Assembly: GCA_903827735.1 (NCBI GenBank) | Contig: CAIKJM010000639.1 | Coordinates: 1 to 14,297, forward strand | Direction of reading: 5' to 3' | DNA length: 14,297 nucleotides | Source: an uncultured Rhodanobacter sp. | GTDB taxonomy: Bacteria > Pseudomonadota > Gammaproteobacteria > Xanthomonadales > Rhodanobacteraceae | In this document: positions 6,134-14,297 of the stretch, piece after piece | How positions within the stretch are numbered: position 1 is the stretch's first letter | How the letters are laid out: each line of letters starts with the position of its first letter | Made by a program: the position numbers and the translations under genes | The notes under the pieces: generated by a model | Told to the model about the DNA's origin: nothing | The model's input: the letters and a program-made list of their open reading frames with translations, nothing else | Database searches by the model: none

Positions 6134-7771
6134 TCACCCTGTTGCGGCTGGCGCGATCGCTGGGGATGTCGAGAAACTCAGGAAGCAGGCGTTGCGCTCG
6201 GCGCAGCGCAGGGTGATTTCGACTGGCGTCATCACCACCTCGCTGCGATCGTTTTCACCCACGCCGAGATTGCGCGCAAATCGAGGAAAGGCGCCGCCGG
6301 AGACGAGTAGCCGCAAGCGGTGGCCGCGAGGCACCTGCCATGCGACGGGTGACCCTTTGAGCACGGTAGTACGGAAGCTGGCATCCGGCGACGGTGAGGG
6401 TCGAAGCCTGACATACGCATCCGTAATGTTGATCGTGCGGCCGCGTGGATCGACATCGCACAAACAGACAAATAGATCGTGATGCGGACTGCTGGATGAG
6501 GTGGTCAACGTCACGCAAACATCGCCGATGAGGTCGAGCGCCTGTTCTAGAGCAGGACCGTCAAAGCTCAACACATCATTACGTGCACAGAGCGCACGAA
6601 CGTCGCCGCGGCCATTGCGGTTTGCCAGCATCGGTCCGGCGAGGCTGGGCGTTGGATCAGTAGGGTTGTAAGTGAATGATCGTAAGCCCGTCTTAATGTG
6701 GTCATCGGCAAGTCGGCCGTCAGCGCTCAAAGCCAGTTGCGTTGCCTTGGTATCGGTCGGTGGCCATGCATCTGCCTCGCGCCAGTTGTTCGGCCCGTTG
6801 AGCCAGAACTTCACCCGGTCGAGGTCTTTAGCGCGCGCCGGTCTCTCACCTTTGAGATGAATATCGAACCATTCCAGCGCATCACGCAGACTTTCGCCGA
6901 TCATGCCGATGCTGGAGTGCGTCCACTGGCCAACGGTTATTCGCGCCGTGCATCCATTGACCCTCAGCGCTTGAAAATCGCGCATCTGATAGGCGAACAA
7001 GAAGTCCGACCAGCCGGTGACCATGCTGACCGGTGTCTTGATGCGATCTATCGTGCTGGTGAAACGAATCGGCGCCCAGCGCTGGTCTTGCGGGTTGCCC
7101 GTCGCCCAGTCGCGCCAGAAATCGACCCGCCTACCTAGTGCGTCGACGTCGATGGTGTGGACCGGCAGCTGAGCGTAGTAACGCTTCAGCGGATCGCCAA
7201 ACAGTCGCTCGCGGATAGCGTTGCGAAGTCGATGACTGCGTTCCTGATATTCCAATAGATGTGCCCAGACGAGTAGATCCTGCAGCCGAAAGCCGCCGCC
7301 GTCGTGGATGGCTTCCTGAAAATCGCTGGTGGTGACGCTCATGGCCATGGCGGAAAGTCGATCGCCCAGTTCGGCCGCTATCGCCCACTGCACTTGGCCC
7401 ATATAGCTGCCGCCGTAAAGGCCTAAACGGCCGGCAAACCAGGGCTGGTTTTCGATCCAGGCCACCGTGTCGATGCCGTCGGCGGATTCCTGAAAAAAGG
7501 GATGGAAACGACCCTCGGAGCCGAACGTGCCGCGGCAGCTTTGGATGACGGTCGCGTATCCGCGGTTGGCAAACGTCTGCGCCATCAGGCCGAAAACGCT
7601 GCCGCGGCCGTATGGCGAACGCAGCAGCACCGTCGGCTGGCCCGATGGCTCTGCCGGGAGATAGACGTCGCCGAGTAGGCTCACGCCATCGCGCATTGTC
7701 ATGCGCACATCGCGATGCCGAACGGCGCGCGATGTGCGTGGCGGCAGTTTCAAAAGGCGATCGAGCAGCAT
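6134..7771 (-). CDS. CocE/NonD (X-Pro dipeptidyl-peptidase type) serine hydrolase
   Basis: A 545-residue hydrolase of the CocE/NonD family, in the normal size range. An alpha/beta-hydrolase domain carries the nucleophile S122 in GLYGGSYMGQ, the acid D256 in GWSD and the base H285 in GQWTH; a helical cap lies between about 150 and 235. From about residue 320 a jelly-roll domain of PepX_C type follows. Family members cleave esters (cocaine, glutaryl-7-ACA) or amide bonds; the substrate here is unknown. There is no signal peptide, so it is probably cytosolic. The ATG at 7771 lies 26 bp after the TetR stop on the same strand, so the two are likely co-transcribed and the hydrolase should respond to whatever the TetR protein senses. 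It faces away from the SDR-monooxygenase-hydrolase operon. Confidence 0.9.
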   Translation of the reverse strand: MLLDRLLKLPPRTSRAVRHRDVRMTMRDGVSLLGDVYLPAEPSGQPTVLLRSPYGRGSVFGLMAQTFANRGYATVIQSCRGTFGSEGRFHPFFQESADGIDTVAWIENQPWFAGRLGLYGGSYMGQVQWAIAAELGDRLSAMAMSVTTSDFQEAIHDGGGFRLQDLLVWAHLLEYQERSHRLRNAIRERLFGDPLKRYYAQLPVHTIDVDALGRRVDFWRDWATGNPQDQRWAPIRFTSTIDRIKTPVSMVTGWSDFLFAYQMRDFQALRVNGCTARITVGQWTHSSIGMIGESLRDALEWFDIHLKGERPARAKDLDRVKFWLNGPNNWREADAWPPTDTKATQLALSADGRLADDHIKTGLRSFTYNPTDPTPSLAGPMLANRNGRGDVRALCARNDVLSFDGPALEQALDLIGDVCVTLTTSSSSPHHDLFVCLCDVDPRGRTINITDAYVRLRPSPSPDASFRTTVLKGSPVAWQVPRGHRLRLLVSGGAFPRFARNLGVGENDRSEVVMTPVEITLRCAERNACFLSFSTSPAIAPAATG

Positions 7772-7797
7772 GCGGGTCTCGCGACATTGGGTTACGG

Positions 7798-8529
7798 CTA
7801 GCGTCGCACTCGCGAGGTGTTTTTTACGGCAGCATGGTTTGCCGCGGCGCGGCTCGATCCGCTGTCGCGGACCCGAGCACGGGCCTGGTTGATGGCGTAG
7901 GCGTAAGTTCCCAGCAATACCTGGCTGCAGTTGCGCACCATCTTTTCTTCGGAATCGCGGTAACCCGAGAGCAGCCAGGCCGTGCCCGCATTGGTCATTG
8001 CACCGACCAGTGCGATGCCGACAATGCGCTGATCGGCGTGATCACCCAGCGCGTTCTGCGTGGTCGGGTCGGCCGAGGCAATGATCTGCTTGGCAAATTC
8101 GGACAGGTTGCGCTGATAGGTGGCATCGGTTTCTGCGTTGATGCCCATGACTTCGAGCATCAGCACGCGCGCTGCGCAGGTATCGCGCAAAAAGGCGAAA
8201 AATGCGCGCAGGCCCGCGTCGACGCGGTGTTCGAGCCGATCGTCCTGGCTTTCTATCGCGTGCTGCAGGGCCGCGTGCAGGCGCCGCGCGTGGTGTTCAT
8301 AGGTCGCGCGCAGCAGGTGGTCGGTACTGTCGAAGGCCGCGTAAAAATAGCGGTCGTTCAACTTGGCTTGCTGGCAGATCGAGCGCACGGTGGCCTTGCG
8401 AAAGCCGACCGTGCCGAACACCTGGGTGGCCGCCTGGATTAATGCCTGGCGCCGTTCAGCGGCGCGATCCTCGTGCGCGACGCCGCCGTAGGGTCGGCCG
8501 GTAGCAGGTGATTCGGCAGCTTTTTTCAT
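7798..8529 (-). CDS. TetR/AcrR-family transcriptional regulator
   Basis: A 243-residue TetR-family repressor-type protein. The N-terminal DNA-binding domain is at about residues 27-72: a first helix QALIQAATQVFGTVGF, then the helix-turn-helix ATVRSICQQAKLNDRYFYAAF with the usual Y-F-Y-x-x-F turn. The rest is a helical ligand-binding and dimer domain without close recognition. The ATG at 8529 is preferred; a TTG at 8556 would add nine residues that overlap the divergent promoter. It is transcribed away from the SDR gene and towards the CocE-type hydrolase, 26 bp apart. The shared 83-bp intergenic region has repeated GTGGTG/CACCAC half-sites, a likely operator. It probably controls both arms and itself; the ligand may be a pathway ketone, ester or acid, which is inference. 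Confidence 0.92.
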   Translation of the reverse strand: MKKAAESPATGRPYGGVAHEDRAAERRQALIQAATQVFGTVGFRKATVRSICQQAKLNDRYFYAAFDSTDHLLRATYEHHARRLHAALQHAIESQDDRLEHRVDAGLRAFFAFLRDTCAARVLMLEVMGINAETDATYQRNLSEFAKQIIASADPTTQNALGDHADQRIVGIALVGAMTNAGTAWLLSGYRDSEEKMVRNCSQVLLGTYAYAINQARARVRDSGSSRAAANHAAVKNTSRVRR

Positions 8530-8537
8530 ACGTCCAT

Positions 8538-8566
8538 TTGACAGCAGAAAAGGCAAAATTTAAAGT
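8538..8566 (+). promoter_or_regulatory. Sigma-70 promoter of the SDR-monooxygenase-hydrolase operon
   Basis: TTGACA (8538-8543), a perfect -35, a 17-bp spacer, and TAAAGT (8561-8566), 4/6 of the -10 consensus. Transcription would start near 8573, leaving a 40-nt leader before the GTG at 8613. Confidence 0.7.
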
Positions 8567-8596
8567 GGTGACACGGAACACCACACTTGCGTGGTG
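8565..8596. promoter_or_regulatory. Candidate TetR operator: three alternating half-sites
   Basis: GTGGTG (8565-8570), CACCAC (8579-8584) and GTGGTG (8591-8596) form two overlapping inverted repeats, with 8-bp and 6-bp spacers, that share the middle half-site. The first covers the end of the -10 hexamer and the expected start site, a position where bound repressor would block transcription. Assignment to the adjacent TetR protein is inferred from position. The second pair could also form an RNA hairpin in the leader. Confidence 0.55.
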
Positions 8597-8600
8597 GTTG

Positions 8601-8606
8601 AGGAGG
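8601..8606 (+). promoter_or_regulatory. Shine-Dalgarno of the SDR gene (AGGAGG)
   Basis: Perfect AGGAGG, 6 nt before the GTG at 8613. It decides this start over upstream in-frame codons that would begin inside the promoter. Confidence 0.85.
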
Positions 8607-8612
8607 CTTTCA

Positions 8613-9491
8613 GTGCGGATCTTCAAGGGCAAGGTCGCTGCCATTACCGGCGCGGCATCTGGCATGGGCCGAAGTCTCGCCGTCGAGCTGGCCCGACGTG
8701 GCTGCGCTCTGGCGCTCAGCGATCGCAACGCAGCGGGCCTGCAGGAAACCGCTGCGCTGTGCGCGACCCACGCAGTGAAAGTAACGACCCAAACGTTGGA
8801 CGTATCCGACCGGGCGGCGGTATTCGAGTGGGCTCGCCTGTCGAACGCGGCTCACGGCAAGATCAACCTGATCTTCAACAACGCCGGCGTGGCGCACACT
8901 GCCTCGGCCACCACGGCCACCATCGAAGATTTTGAATGGATCATGGGCATCAACTTCTGGGGCGTGGTGCACGGTACGCAGGCGTTTCTGCCCTATCTGC
9001 GCGCCTCCGGCGAGGGCCACGTGATTAATTTATCGAGCCTGTTCGGCCTGATGGCGATGCCGACTCAAAGCACCTATAACGCCAGCAAGTTCGCTGTGCG
9101 CGGCTACACCGAAGCGCTGCGTATGGAATTAGAACTGGAAGGCGCCCCGGTCAGCGCGACCAGTGTTCACCCCGGCGGCGTGGCCACGAATATCGTGAAC
9201 TCGTCGCGCATCGACAAGCAGATCGTCGACGCCACCGGACAAGATGAGGAAACCCACCGCCGTCGCGCCAATCGGCTGATCAACGTCACTACGCCGGATG
9301 ACGCCGCGCTGCAGATTCTCGCCGGGGTGGAGAAAAACGCGCGTCGTGTGCTGGTCGGCAAGGACGCGTGGGTGATGGATAAACTGATTCGCCTGCTGGG
9401 CTCAGCGTATCAGGTGCTGGTGCTACGACGTGCGCGCAGCATGCTGGGTAGTCCAGCAAAAAGCACCAGTGCGCCGCCTGCGGGCCATTGA
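8613..9491 (+). CDS. Short-chain dehydrogenase/reductase
   Basis: A 292-residue classical SDR oxidoreductase. It has the cofactor motif T12-G-A-A-S-G-M-G19, N89-N-A-G92, and the catalytic tetrad N114, S142, Y155 and K159 (Y-N-A-S-K). D37 at the end of the second strand (ALSDRN) suggests NAD(H) preference over NADP(H). It is some 40 residues longer than FabG-type enzymes, with a C-terminal extension containing a basic stretch. The likely reaction is interconversion of a secondary alcohol and a ketone. The GTG start at 8613 follows AGGAGG. It is the first gene of a three-gene operon: the monooxygenase starts 64 bp after its stop, and it would supply (or remove) that enzyme's ketone substrate. 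The SadH-type SDR of the mycobacterial mymA operon is a comparable setting. Confidence 0.92.
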   Translation: MRIFKGKVAAITGAASGMGRSLAVELARRGCALALSDRNAAGLQETAALCATHAVKVTTQTLDVSDRAAVFEWARLSNAAHGKINLIFNNAGVAHTASATTATIEDFEWIMGINFWGVVHGTQAFLPYLRASGEGHVINLSSLFGLMAMPTQSTYNASKFAVRGYTEALRMELELEGAPVSATSVHPGGVATNIVNSSRIDKQIVDATGQDEETHRRRANRLINVTTPDDAALQILAGVEKNARRVLVGKDAWVMDKLIRLLGSAYQVLVLRRARSMLGSPAKSTSAPPAGH

Positions 9492-9542
9492 ATCCAATGT
9501 TTTGTATGGCCGTCCAAATGACGGCAGCGAGCAAACTGTCGC

Positions 9543-9548
9543 GAGGAG
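9543..9548 (+). promoter_or_regulatory. Shine-Dalgarno of the monooxygenase gene (GAGGAG)
   Basis: GAGGAG, 7 nt before the ATG at 9556. It rules out the longer open frame from 9430, which would overlap the SDR gene. Confidence 0.8.
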
Positions 9549-9555
9549 CGATCGC

Positions 9556-11120
<1,565 letters not shown>

Positions 11121-11124
<4 letters not shown>

Positions 11125-12059
11125 CTATCATTCTTTCCCTCGTTATCTTGGTCATAGTAGTGATCGCGGCATTGGTCGCATTTTCCGCATATATCGCTTC
11201 CAAGGTCGAGAAGGCGCTGCCACCACGCGGTCGCTTTATCGACATTGGTGCGGACCGTATTCATTACGTCGAGCAGGGCAGCGGTTCGCCGATCATTCTG
11301 GTGCACGGGCTCAGCGGCCAGCTGCTCAACTTCGCCTATCTCGATCTGCAGAAGCTGGCGCGTTCGCACCGGGTGATCATGCTCGACCGTCCAGGTGCGG
11401 GCTATTCCAAACGCGGGGAAAGCTCGCCTGCCACCATCGTCAACCAGGCTGCGACCGTTGCCGCATTCATTGAGGCGTTAAAGCTCGACAAGCCGGTACT
11501 GGTCGGTCATTCGCTAGGCGGCGCGATTGCGCTGGCCGTTGGCCTGAATCATCCGCAGTCCATTTCACGACTGGCTCTCATTGCGCCGCTGACGCATACG
11601 CAGAGCGAACCGCCAGAAGCGTTTCGCGGCCTGATGATTCCATCGCCGCTGATGCGCCGCGCGATCGCCCACACGCTCGCCACGCCGCTGTCCATTCGCA
11701 AAGGCCCCGAAGTGTTGGCCTTTGTCTTCGGGCCGGAGCCGGTGCCGAAGGATTTTCGAACCAAGGGCGGCGGGCTGCTTGGGCTTCGCCCGAACAGTTT
11801 CTACGCGGCCTCATCCGACATGCTGGCCACAGCCGAAGATCTGCCCGCCATGGAAAGCCGCTACAGCACACTGCAAATGCCGGTCGACGTGTTGTACGGC
11901 CGGCAGGATCAGATCCTTGACTACCGCCTGCACGGTGAAGCGCTGATGCAGAAGATTCCGTATGCCACGCTGAAACTGGTGGACGGCGGCGGCCATATGT
12001 TGCCGGTTACTGTGCCCGCGCTGACCACCGAATGGCTGTTGTCGGTTGCTGGCGGTTGA
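11121..12059 (+). CDS. Membrane-anchored alpha/beta hydrolase
   Basis: A 312-residue alpha/beta-fold hydrolase. Residues 2-23 form one strong hydrophobic helix without a clear cleavage site, so the protein is probably anchored in the inner membrane. The oxyanion motif is H62-G63; the catalytic triad is S131 (GHSLGG), D263 (YGRQD) and H292 (GGGHML). The likely reaction is hydrolysis of an ester or lactone. The GTG start at 11121 overlaps the monooxygenase stop by 4 bp (GTGA) and has no strong Shine-Dalgarno of its own, so translation is probably coupled to the monooxygenase. This tight pairing suggests that it opens the ester that the monooxygenase makes. The LipR hydrolase next to MymA in mycobacteria is a parallel. 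The orientation of the catalytic domain across the membrane is not decided by sequence alone. Confidence 0.92.
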
Positions 12060-12179
12060 ACGATCTCGCCTCATCCGTTCCCGGATGAAGCGAAGTGGTT
12101 TCATCGCGCAGCGGTATGCGCTGCGGGATTCAGCTCTCTGCTTCGAGGACGGCGAAACCTGCGCCTAGGGTTGTCGTCA
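12060..12179. other. Convergent gap with hairpins
   Basis: The 120-bp gap between the hydrolase and the TonB receptor gene holds TCATCCG (12071-12077)/CGGATGA (12082-12088), a 7-bp stem with a 4-nt loop, and CGCAGCG (12107-12113)/CGCTGCG (12119-12125), a 7-bp stem with a 5-nt loop. GATGAA (12084-12089)/TTCATC (12100-12105) is an alternative pairing. No T run follows on either strand, so if these stop transcription it is not by the standard intrinsic signal. Confidence 0.5.
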
Positions 12180-14297
12180 TCAGTAATCATAGGTTGCACT
12201 GAGCCGCACGTAACGAGGCTGCTGCCGCACCACGGCGGAGCCGTAGAGTGGATCGGGCGTACCGGGCGAGATTTGAAAGAACGGGTAGGCGTTGAGGATG
12301 GTCTGGCCATTGAACAGATTGAAGACATTCACCGAGAACGCCAGCTTGCCCTCGCCGAAACTCGGCCGGTAGGTTGCACCCACATCCACCTGCTTGTTCC
12401 ACGGCAGACGATACGTGCCAGGCGGCGACGGCTGGCCACCGCACCAGTGGTAATAGCTGCCGTAGCCATCCGGATCGGTCTGGTTGGGGCCGTAGTAGCC
12501 CAGGCAGTTGCGTGGGTTGCCCGATTCAATCTGGATGTTGCCTGAGATCTGCCACTGCGGCGTGAGCTGGTAGTAGCCGAAGATCTTGATCTGATGCGTG
12601 TGATCGTTGCTCTGCGCGCCGTTGCTATACGACATCAGCGCCGGGAAATCCCAGTCAATGCTGGTCGACGCGGCCGTTTGTTGAATATCCGAGCGTAGCT
12701 GGCCTTCGGTATCTCCGTAGCTGCGTGAAAAAACGTAGTCGATCTTGCCGTACCACGTGCCGTCGAACGGATGCTCCAGAAAGGTTTCCAGGCCGTAATA
12801 CTGGCGCTTCAGCGGCGGAAAGTCCGCGTCGGCGTTTGTCAGCGTTACGCTGCGGTAGGTGCCGCTGGTATCGGCCACGGTGAACGTATTGGCTCGTCCG
12901 GGGTTGATCAGATAGCAGCTGTTGGTCGCGTTAACGTCGTAACCCAACGTGGCGGCCTTGTTCTCGATCGTCGTGACGTCGCAATAGTCGTCGATAGCGT
13001 TGCGCAAAATGCGCTGCGTCAGCTTGGCGCCGTAGACCCACTGGTTGCCGATCGTCTTGGTAAAGCCCAGGATGAATTCGTCCTGATACTCCGACTTGAT
13101 GTTCTGTGCAGTCACCGTTTTCGGATCGGGCAGCACGCCGTAGGTATTGTTGGGCGATACCGCATTGGAAAAAGGCGTAAGCCCGGTAGGCGTGCCATCG
13201 GCAGCGATGCCGCTGTAGGTGAAATATTGCTGGGTCGCGACATAAGCGCCAGCGGCGTTCAAGGAGGGGTTGAGCGGCAAACCGAGGTAGTAGCGGCCGG
13301 CATTACCGTAAACCTTGAAGCTGGCGTCGCCGTTCACGTCCCAGCTAAAGCCCAGGCGCGGCGCCCACTGCGGCGTGGTCTGACGGATGTATGACTGCGC
13401 ATCCGCGTTGTAGTCGGTGAACTGATCGTTGCGCAGGCCCAGCGAGAGCAGCCAGCGATCGCTGACCTGCCATTTGTCCTCTATGTACTGCGCGCGCTGG
13501 GCGGAGCGCACGCTGGCAATCGAGCTGTTGATGTACTGGATCGCGTAATAGCCGGAGGCGCCGTTTGGATAATTCGCGGGCGCGCCCACGCCCAGATTGG
13601 GGATCAGTGGCACCGTCGGCGTCGTGGTGTAGGCGTAATCCCAGTAGTAGCCCGGGCCGGAGGTCTGGCTGCCCTGGTCGATGGCGCGCGAGTTTTGATT
13701 GTCGATGCCGAACGAGATGGCGTGCTGGCCAAGCTGGTAGGTCAGGTCGAGGCGCAGATTGTTGCTGATATCGTGGCGATTGCCGTTGTACAGCGACTGC
13801 GTGATCTGGCTGTTGCTGATCGGCGTGCCGTTGTTGAAAGCGGGATTCTGGTTCTGCACGTTGCTCAGATAAGTCAGACTGCCGTCGTAACCGCCTGGCG
13901 CATCGTAGTTGACGGTTTTCATCTTGCCGTAGGTGGCGGTGAGCGTGAGGCTGTCGGTGATGTAGCTGGTGAACTTGGCCGTATAGACGTCGCCGCCGGT
14001 CTTGATGCTGTCGGCATAGTTGATGAAGCTGCTGGGCTTCAGCGCGCTGTAGTCGTAGTTGTACACGCTGCCGTTGGTCTGATTCTTGTTCGAGGCACCC
14101 GTGACTTCAAGGATATTGCTGTCGGTAATGTTCCAGTCCAGCTTGCCGTACCATTTGGGCCGCTGATACTGGTAGCGCACGTAGGGTTGCGCATAAGACA
14201 CATTGTTAACCGTGTCGCCATTCTGAGTCGACGTTTCGGCCGCAAGGAAAAGAAACAGTTTGTCCTTGATCAGCGGGCCACCGACATAGGCATCGTA
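12180..14297 (-). CDS. Oar-like TonB-dependent outer membrane receptor (partial, N-terminus missing)
   Basis: The frame is open from the right window edge to a TGA at 12182-12180, giving the last 705 residues; no true start is inside the window. The first visible stretch, YVGGPLIKDKLFLFLAAE, is typical of Oar-like, carboxypeptidase-regulatory-domain TonB-dependent receptors just after the plug. The remainder shows alternating beta strands with aromatic belts (for example GKIDYVFSRSYGDTEGQL), expected for a 22-strand barrel in the outer membrane. Loop segments with Cys (DYCDVTT, TNSCYL; NPRNCLGYYG, YYHWCGG) are probable disulphide pairs. It ends VRLSATYDY with a terminal aromatic residue, as outer membrane barrels do. 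The ligand is unknown. It is convergent with the monooxygenase operon, so co-regulation is not implied. Confidence 0.93.
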   Translation of the reverse strand, partial: YDAYVGGPLIKDKLFLFLAAETSTQNGDTVNNVSYAQPYVRYQYQRPKWYGKLDWNITDSNILEVTGASNKNQTNGSVYNYDYSALKPSSFINYADSIKTGGDVYTAKFTSYITDSLTLTATYGKMKTVNYDAPGGYDGSLTYLSNVQNQNPAFNNGTPISNSQITQSLYNGNRHDISNNLRLDLTYQLGQHAISFGIDNQNSRAIDQGSQTSGPGYYWDYAYTTTPTVPLIPNLGVGAPANYPNGASGYYAIQYINSSIASVRSAQRAQYIEDKWQVSDRWLLSLGLRNDQFTDYNADAQSYIRQTTPQWAPRLGFSWDVNGDASFKVYGNAGRYYLGLPLNPSLNAAGAYVATQQYFTYSGIAADGTPTGLTPFSNAVSPNNTYGVLPDPKTVTAQNIKSEYQDEFILGFTKTIGNQWVYGAKLTQRILRNAIDDYCDVTTIENKAATLGYDVNATNSCYLINPGRANTFTVADTSGTYRSVTLTNADADFPPLKRQYYGLETFLEHPFDGTWYGKIDYVFSRSYGDTEGQLRSDIQQTAASTSIDWDFPALMSYSNGAQSNDHTHQIKIFGYYQLTPQWQISGNIQIESGNPRNCLGYYGPNQTDPDGYGSYYHWCGGQPSPPGTYRLPWNKQVDVGATYRPSFGEGKLAFSVNVFNLFNGQTILNAYPFFQISPGTPDPLYGSAVVRQQPRYVRLSATYDY

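Noticed and set aside
7612..8442. 276-codon plus-strand frame over the TetR and CocE-type genes
   Set aside because: It is the antisense shadow of two well-supported genes and its translation has no domain character.
9430..9555. Longer N-terminus for the monooxygenase
   Set aside because: It overlaps the SDR coding sequence; GAGGAG 7 nt before the ATG at 9556 and the position of the first FAD motif support the shorter form.

Overview
The window looks like a chromosomal segment of a gammaproteobacterium of the Xanthomonadales, most likely Rhodanobacteraceae (Dyella, Luteibacter, Frateuria or Rhodanobacter type). The reasons are the order alaS - csrA - tRNA-Ser(GCU), a CsrA sequence of Xanthomonas style, the fairly GC-rich coding regions, and a large Oar-like TonB-dependent receptor of the kind abundant in that group. 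This placement is inferred from gene order and protein character, not from a database search.

Region 1 (1-1123) is conserved housekeeping DNA: the 3' end of alaS, a long leader with several GGA motifs, csrA, two hairpins, tRNA-Ser(GCU) and a strong intrinsic terminator. Region 2 (1124-1801) has no convincing gene. It carries a near-perfect 17-bp direct repeat 110 bp apart and a second strong intrinsic terminator with no coding sequence feeding into it. Region 3 (1802-2518) is a LuxR-family regulator with the usual acyl-homoserine-lactone contact residues but no luxI partner in view.

Region 4 (2636-5894, minus strand) holds a two-repeat OB-fold-like protein, then a possible 47-residue small ORF, a cytosolic-looking metallophosphoesterase and a 12-helix MFS transporter. 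The last two are joined by a GTGGTGA stop/start overlap and are probably translated together.

Region 5 (6134-12059) is the most interesting part: a divergent catabolic-type cluster. On the minus strand a TetR regulator is followed after 26 bp by a CocE/X-Pro-type serine hydrolase. On the plus strand are a short-chain dehydrogenase, a Baeyer-Villiger-type flavin monooxygenase (AlmA/EthA/MymA-like) and a membrane-anchored alpha/beta hydrolase that overlaps the monooxygenase stop by 4 bp. These enzymes could act in sequence: alcohol to ketone, ketone to ester, ester to acid plus alcohol. The 83-bp divergent intergenic region has a good sigma-70 promoter (TTGACA-N17-TAAAGT) and three alternating GTGGTG/CACCAC half-sites over the -10 and early transcribed region, which fits TetR control. 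The cluster resembles in content the mycobacterial mymA operon (monooxygenase, LipR-type hydrolase, SDR).

Region 6 (12180 to the right edge, minus strand) is the C-terminal 705 residues of an Oar-like TonB-dependent outer membrane protein; its N-terminus lies outside the window. I saw no complete transposon, CRISPR array or prophage gene.
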